Shown here in pieces: positions 58,001-64,000 of a DNA stretch of 64,000 nucleotides; position 1 is the stretch's first letter, and each line of letters begins with the position of its first letter. The notes below the pieces were generated by a model that worked only from the letters and a program-made list of their open reading frames with translations, did not search any database and was not told where the DNA came from. A program made the position numbers and the translations under genes. This DNA comes from Cryptomeria japonica (taxonomy: Eukaryota > Streptophyta > Pinopsida > Cupressales > Cupressaceae): NCBI RefSeq assembly GCF_030272615.1, contig NC_081407.1, forward strand, positions 101,293,897-101,357,896. The letters run 5' to 3'.

Positions 58001-60454
58001 CGTGGTTTTTTTACTGAAATTCATTCAGAAATGATGGCCCCCTTTGACCCCTTTCACTAACAGGAGTCTTATGAAATCGCCTAGGTGGAGGATCCATGCT
58101 ATGCTCAAATCGTGAAGGTGGCTGCACTAATTAAAATACAATTGATACAAGTCAATGTAAACTATAAATATATATCTACTTCTAAATTAAAATAAATATT
58201 TATAATCTAGAATAAATATGTACCAAAGGCTTTGATGGTTCTCCTGTTGTCCTAGGAGGGGTCATCACTGATGAAATAGGCATCGATATTCCCCATATAT
58301 GTAAAATGATAATATTGTAATACAATGAATTCACACATGCATATAATCATGAAATTGAGAAAATTTAGAAAACATATACCTCTCGCATTTGTTCTTCCAA
58401 TGTGTCATTAGGTGCACTCATCATTGTCGTAAATGATCATAGCCGTCGTTGTACATGTACAACATAAAAAATGTTAGACTCGATCAATCTAGATGAACAT
58501 GTACATAATCATAATAATTTGAATAAATAAAATCTAAATCATGCTACAATAACACATGTAAGCTCTTAAAACTATTGTATCTTGATTAAAATTGTGCTCA
58601 ATTACCTTTTTCTACTTGGGTGTCTTCGAGTATGTCCTTTGCAAAGGAGAAATATCATCCATAGTTGACATACCCTAAAAGAGTAACATAATTAATATAC
58701 ACAAACATATAATGTTAGCATAAAGTTAACTAATCAAAATTCAAATGAGATGCATATTCAATAAAAACTATAAACAAGATATGTACAAAGAAGAATATTG
58801 TATAGCTTTCTATGCCAAATGAAATGGCCATAGCTATAGCATCATGAACCTATGAAAGGTAGTCTACAATCAACACTTGTCAAGCCCCACACAAAGATAC
58901 ATTAGAAAAATGATATGAATTATAAAACATTAATTTGAGTTCATGGTATTATTCTATTTTGACATGAATTGTAAATTTTTTACCTCTGATGATGGTACAG
59001 GTGCAAGAGTTGTGATAGGTGGGGTGGATGACGTACCCAAATTTGCTACATCCTAATATGCATTATGTTTGCATTAGTTTAATTTGAGCTATATAAATTA
59101 AATATCTATTTACAATTGAAAATATAAACTATTTACAAATAAATTATTATAAATTCAAATCAACATACTTGACTACCATAGACTTGTTGCATGAGGTCAT
59201 CTATAAGGACCACGTTATTTGGACCACCAACATCACAACTAGCCCCACAATGTGTGAACTGATGGTAGCTCGAACTATTTGCATGTGTAGTGTCATCTAC
59301 CTTGTAGCATACCTCGAAGCACATAATGCACTGGTGATTGTTGGGCATGCTACCAATATGTGGCATAGCTACAACACGATTGTCAATTGCTACACCATCA
59401 TGGGCTCCTGTACCATCATTTAGGCCAAGAGGATGTGAGAACTACATCCCATGCTGGATAATGGTGTCAATTAGTGATGCAGCTACCTGAAGAGTCTCCA
59501 TCTCCATAGACTCCTTCAAGGATATAGGGACCGTTATGTGCACCAAAGATTTTAGAGCATGTGGAACTTGATTCTAAACATTCTATACACGTTGAGCCCC
59601 TAGTCTATATTGGGAAGAGCCTCTACCTCTTCCCTAGAACTCTCTCATATCAAAATAATTAGAGATCTCATGGAGGATGGACTCGTAGTATAGTTTCCTC
59701 AAAATATACAAAGGCACCTCAAAGTTATTACAAGGAGGTTGGTCAAAGACCATCCACAACCTATCCCAAAATTGTGTTTTCATGGCAATGTGATTACACC
59801 AATGTATAGGAAACCTCTTTTAATTAAGAGGTAGGGTCTCCTAGGTTTAGGGATCAGTAAAAAGAGCACATATTTGTGCTTCACTTATTTATTTATTCTT
59901 TTCAACATCATATGAGAGACCCTGGATGTAAAAGTTGTGACATGAGCTTTTTTCTATATGCATCACATTCAGTGACTTGTTTTGAAACTTTTTTGACACT
60001 ATCCACCTTTTTTTCTAGGGCTTGGGAAAGGTCTACATGGTGTTGGTATTTTGATGCTTTCAACCTAGCCACGAGATTGGTAATGGTAACCATATTTTAT
60101 GCTAAACGACCTAGTAAATACTCCGGTGTGGTTTGGGAAGGGGTTATCAGTGGTTTAGGAGGATTAAAGGGCATATCTTGTTGATGGGGAATGTTCCCTT
60201 GATGGGGGTTTCTTTGTTGAGCATCTGATATGAAATTTACAAAATAAAAAACTACTGACATTATAGTGAAATTCAACATAGGAAACAAAAAAATGCATAA
60301 ATATATTGTAATCTTACCTCTGCGATGGCGTGGTATTTTTTTGCCTATAGCTTTCAAATTGCAATCAGGTTTTGGGCACTATCCTTTCCTTGCCATGGGT
60401 TTTTCAACTGGGTCATGGGTAGAATGGACCCAGTTAGGCCCCCACAAAAAAATT
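58001..60454 (-). pseudogene. Decayed multi-exon gene of unknown function (probably transposon-derived)
   Basis: On the minus strand good splice signals bound several short introns: 60317-60225 (AG|GTAAGA to TATCAG|A), 59168-59053 (to TATTAG|G), and others with exons at 59052-58984 and 58674-58606, plus a Pro/Arg-rich exon near 58128-58005. Introns are about 90-300 bp. Exon peptides include KAIGKKIPRHRRG at the end of the first visible exon, a Gln/Pro-rich segment (PHQGNIPHQQDMPFNPPKP), a helix-rich segment 59908-60093, and a block at 59160-59366. In-frame TAG and TGA stops show decay. I do not recognise the family. Neighbouring subterminal-like repeats (57503-57760) suggest a DNA transposon gene. 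The LINE at its 5' side appears to sit in its first visible intron. Confidence 0.42.
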
Positions 60455-60489
60455 CTAATAAAAAAACAAGTACGTGTTAATGTTTTTGA

Positions 60490-60647
60490 TTAAGTAAAAA
60501 CAGGTTTTAAGGGACCTGAAACCCGATTATATTTGAAAGACATTCAAGAAGGAAACAAAACAAGACAGCTGCAAAAAACCAGCAGCAGAGAAAGGGACAG
60601 CAAGAGGCCAGCAAGAAATTGGCCCCAAGCCCAGCATTACAAGTTAT
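60490..60647 (-). other. 3' untranslated region of the LINE
   Basis: This pyrimidine-rich sequence ends with the inverted repeat CAGGTCCCTTAAAACCTG (about 60498-60516). Similar 3' hairpins are thought to be recognised by the LINE reverse transcriptase. The sequence beyond about 60490 returns to the intron of the neighbouring gene and its acceptor TTTTTATTAG. Confidence 0.6.
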
Positions 60648-62531
60648 TTAAAAATTCTTCATAGTTTCCTCAACATTCTGTACCAAGAGCATCATCGCCT
60701 TGGCCGCTTCCCTCAGGTCGTTGTTTTCCTGTCCAAGCTGACTCTCTTTCATTTTGGTGTCCTTCCCAAGAGTGGTCTGCCTAGTTCTGTGCCTAGGGTT
60801 CTGGTGGGTGGGGCTGGAAGTTGGAGCATCTTCTATAATTACCAAGTTCTTATCCTAATTTTTCCTTTCCAAATAATCCACCAACATGCTCATATTTTGG
60901 GAAGAAACTTTGAGGACCTAGAGGCTATGGTTCATAAGGCTTTTCATAGCCTTCTCATTACGGGTGAACCGAGTGTTGACATTGTCTTTGTCCTCCTCCA
61001 CCCGCTCTTTTAGAGTTCTAATAACATCCTCCAAATGTTTCAGGTCCCCTTTGATCAGATCTTTCTCCACCCAGTCCTCCATCTCCATTTCCTCCTCAGC
61101 TTCACTGTTTTCCGTATCCTCATTCTGTTTCCCAAAGTCAGACATTTTAATCAGCTTATTAATCTTATCTTCCAGCTCCCTTTGCTTACCCTACATACTG
61201 GTGATGTTTTCGACAACCCATTTCTGGAAATTAAATAATTCCAGAGTGCAGTTGCAGGCAGTGTCCAAGATGGTATTCGTAGAGTCCTTTCCCTGTTCAG
61301 TCTCCTCAGAGTTAGGGTTGTCATACTCCTTAGGATTCAGAGCATCATTCTGGCTTTCCAAACCCTTAGGGTTAGAGTGAGGGTTTTCATAATTACCCCC
61401 TTCCTCCCCTTCACCATAGTTCTCATCCTTTTTTGGCTTCATTTCAGTATCAGTGTCCTTATCCTTTTCCTCTTCTTCATCACAATGCACCTCCTTTTCC
61501 TCATGCTCTGTTTCAACTTTCCTTTTTTTGTGGGTAGGGGTGCTGGGCTAATCCCCATTCGAGTCAGAATCTTTGCAATTCTCAGATATATGAGCGTTAA
61601 TGATCAAAGGATCATCCTTGGTTGCCCTAGCCTTATCTTTAAGATGTTCATATATTAGCAGAATGAGCCCCTGGTGGGCTAAAGGGTAAGAATTAGGCTT
61701 TTTAGCATGGTCTGCAAGGCTCTTGTTTAGAGAGGGCGCTAAATAGAAGGGCAGGGATATTTTAGCCCCATGACAGAAATGGTTCAGAATAGTGAAATGA
61801 TAGTTATAAATTTTTGTAAATCTGCCATCCACAGTCAAATACTCCATTAAAGCCCTAAGAACTTTTTGCTAGAAAGGCTTTACCTGTTGGGAAGTGTAGT
61901 AGGAGATGTTGTCCTTCTTCGCAAGCTTTCCCTTCTCATCCTCTAACTTCGAGAAATTTTTGAAAGCTTCAGCTGCATACTTCTGATCCCTGTAGAATTT
62001 AGTCCCCTTCGTCTTGAGCCCCATGACCTCTGCAATCATGTTTTCATCAATTTGCCAAATCTCCCCAAATAGGGTGACTATGTTGTTGCTCCAGCTTTTA
62101 GCAAAACTATAAGACACAGAATTTCTACTTCCATGAAGCTTTTCCATATAGTCAGTGAAGCCGTGTCTGTGGAGCCTTCTCCAGACCTTTCGTTCACTCT
62201 TCCAATTCTCACATCCTAGAGGCTCATTTTTGTTTAGGTTACCACCCATTTTGAGCTCCAAGTAAAGATACCCACTGCTGCAGTTCACAATCCGCAGATA
62301 AAACTCTAAAAATTTGTTATTTTTGGAATTCCCATGTAAGGACTCTTTCGTAGTTTTGAAATTGCTGCTTATGGCCACCCAAACCCAGCTATTATTACTA
62401 TAATCTTTTGCACACATATGATCTTGGATATGATGCCAAAAAGCACTCATAATCTGACAGTTAATCTGCCCCCAAAATCTATCTTTGGAAATCGTTCCCT
62501 AGAAATTAATCATGAGATTAACTTGACCCAT
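60648..62531 (-). pseudogene. LINE third ORF: protein of unknown function with six TAG stops
   Basis: ATG 62531-62529 opens a single frame of 628 codons to TAA at 60650-60648. Six in-frame stops occur (62501, 61871, 61550, 61193, 60920, 60857), all TAG, with no frameshift. The N-terminal 300 residues look globular (FWHHIQDHMCAKDYSNNSWV, SFAKSWSNNIVTLFGEIW, LPFYLAPSLNKSLADHAKK). Then comes a very acidic Glu/Lys/Asp segment with a basic KKRKVE string (a possible nuclear signal), then a coiled coil (about 61145-60920). No catalytic motif is recognised. It lies between the polymerase and the LINE 3' end, so it seems to be part of the element. An alternative is an unrelated gene captured or inserted next to the polymerase. 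Confidence 0.65.
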
Positions 62532-64000
62532 TGATGCGATCAAAGTATAATTGCTCTTTAACCTCCCTTTTGATGTGAGTTTCTCCAATGTATTTGACAT
62601 CCTTCTCTAAATTGACCCCTTCATTGGCTAGGATATCTGCAACCTTATTGCCCTCTCTAAAGGTATGAGTTATACTAATGCTAACATAGGTATTTAGAAT
62701 ATATTTAGCATTTTTAATTAAATTGGTAATATTCTAAGAAACAGAACGTGTACCTTTGAGGGCTTGTATGATGTTTGAAGAGTCCCCTTCAAGCCAAATT
62801 TTTTTGAATTTGAATTCCTGAGCTAGTTGAAGGCTCTTTAGCATTGCTAGAGCTTCAACCACATGGTTATTTTGGACCCCAAAAGGAGAAGCAAAAGCAG
62901 CAATGCAAATTCCTTAAGCATTTCTAATAACTCCTCCACTAGCCTTTCCAGGGTTCCCTTTAGCAGCCCCATCAAAATTAACCTTTATCCAATCATAATT
63001 AGGAAACCGCCAGACAATGTTATCTCTCTTATTCCTATTTTCTAATCTGCAGACCTTATGCATTAGGTTCCATTCAGTGAGGATGTCTCTTTCCATATCA
63101 TTCATATCAGTAATAGACCATTGTTGATTATTCTTGTGAGGAATGTTGATGTTCTCCTTTATAGCCCTGTAGATTTTTTCAAAGACCACCTGAGTATTAC
63201 ACTTAGCTTCCTTAAATATCCTATTATTTATTTCTTTCCAAATTCCCCAGCAAATCATGGGGAGGGTCAAAGACCAAAGGTTCTTGATGATTTGGCATTT
63301 GGTTGGAAAATTCCATTACCAGATAATATCCTTGATGCTCTTGTTCATGACCCAATTAACTTTCCATTTTTCCCACATTTTGCACCAAATATCCCAGGTA
63401 AAGGAGTAGTGAAAAAAGAGATGATCAACTGATTCCCCCTCCTTCTAGCATAGCTCACATTTTGCACCAAATATCCCAGGTAAGAGTAAGGGTACTATTA
63501 CGAGAAGCAAGCCAACAGAAAATGTTGACTTTACGGATCAAAATGTTGTTCCAAACTTTACTCCAAATGGGATTGCTGGTTTGAGAAAAGGTATTTTTAT
63601 AGGCTGAGGCAACCATAAATTCACCTTTAGGATCACTTTTCTAGAGGAATACATCATCATAGCCTTTGTTAGGGGAAAAGGACAGCAACTCCTTCTGGAG
63701 GGAGGAAAATCCAGAATGAATGTCATCAAGCCTAACCCACTTGTCCTCCTTCCAGTAGTCACACACCATAATCCCAAACCTCCTTTTACACTCCTCAATA
63801 ATTTGACTATTATTTTGATCATAAAGAGTTTCATTCTTCATCCAGGGGTCTTCCCAAAACCTTATTCTATCACCTTTTCCAAGGACCCATCCAGCCCCAG
63901 CTTTTGCCACTTTTATGGATTTGATAATGCTATTCCAAATGAAGGATCTAGCAGGGATATCTTCAGAGTTAAGGACCCCTTGGATAGTCTGATTCTGAAT
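62518..64000 (-). pseudogene. LINE polymerase C-terminal part with RNase H
   Basis: The piece 63641-63910 has WVLGKGDRIRFWEDPWM, the conserved region between RT and RNase H of plant LINEs. RNase H begins near 63020 with VNFDGAAKGNPGKASGG (first Asp), followed after a TAA at 62914 by VVEALAMLKSLQLAQEF (Glu) and IWLEGDSSNIIQAL (Asp), then HTFREGNKVADILANEG. Catalytic residues are retained. It ends at TAA (62520-62518), which overlaps the ATG of the next ORF. A further TAG lies near 62737, and frame changes occur upstream. Confidence 0.85.

Larger units (their letters stand above)
60490..64000 (-). mobile_element. LINE (non-LTR retrotransposon), 3' half, with a third ORF
   Basis: On the minus strand the window enters in the C-terminal part of the LINE polymerase (zinc-binding region 63538-63910), passes through RNase H (62518-63270), a third ORF (60648-62531), and a 3' untranslated region ending near 60490. 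The UTR end carries the short inverted repeat CAGGTCCCTTAAAACCTG. No poly(A) tail longer than a few bases is seen. The RT and ORF1 lie beyond the right edge. Reading is broken by stops and frameshifts. Confidence 0.8.

Overview
The window looks like plant nuclear DNA from a large, repeat-rich genome. I favour a gymnosperm on the style of the LTR and LINE proteins, but this is inference. There is no bacterial-type gene organisation, no rRNA or tRNA gene, and no convincing single-copy host gene. Almost everything resolves into nested transposable elements, and most boundaries can be fixed by paired LTRs, primer-binding sites (PBS), polypurine tracts (PPT) and target-site duplications (TSD).

Layout, left to right. 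(1) 1-12185 is a minus-strand Ty3/gypsy element of Tat/Ogre type (element 2) whose 3' part lies beyond the left edge. A complete but polymerase-less plus-strand element (element 1, 144-8074, TSD ATCAC) interrupts it; the element 2 reading frame resumes exactly across the insertion. (2) 12186 to about 16500 is a decayed plus-strand relative of element 1 (element 3). (3) 16545-27003 is a field of GA/CT microsatellite blocks split by an LTR element of about 7.6 kb (element 4, 17228-24858, TSD CTCCT), which carries a further LTR-like insert in its own 3' LTR, and by a solo LTR (25600-26516, TSD CATGA). (4) 27005-48812 is an old DNA-transposon-like locus: a broken transposase-like gene followed by 50-bp subterminal tandem repeats. 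It was split by a minus-strand chromovirus (element 5, 28781-45413, TSD GGGGT), which was itself hit by element 6 (35468-43513, TSD TGGAT) and by a solo LTR (29677-30690). Another solo LTR (47195-48660) splits the tandem repeats. (5) 48950-50230 is a satellite-like array of about 360-bp units, followed by a duplicated segment. (6) 51168-57502 is a complete but mutated minus-strand Ty1/copia element (element 7, TSD TTCTT). (7) 57503-60454 is a decayed minus-strand multi-exon gene with short introns. (8) 60490-64000 is the 3' half of a minus-strand LINE that appears to have inserted in an intron of that gene.

Most interesting: elements 4 and 6 are independent LTR elements with the same unusual plan, a coiled-coil, multi-zinc-knuckle gag-like protein followed by a large protein of unknown function ('ORFX'), and no protease, integrase or reverse transcriptase. 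They must depend on enzymes supplied elsewhere. The LINE carries an apparent third ORF after its RNase H, whose ATG overlaps the pol stop codon. ORFX of element 6 and the LINE third ORF each contain six in-frame stops, and all twelve are TAG. Element 7 has an in-frame 63-bp duplication of its reverse transcriptase active-site box.
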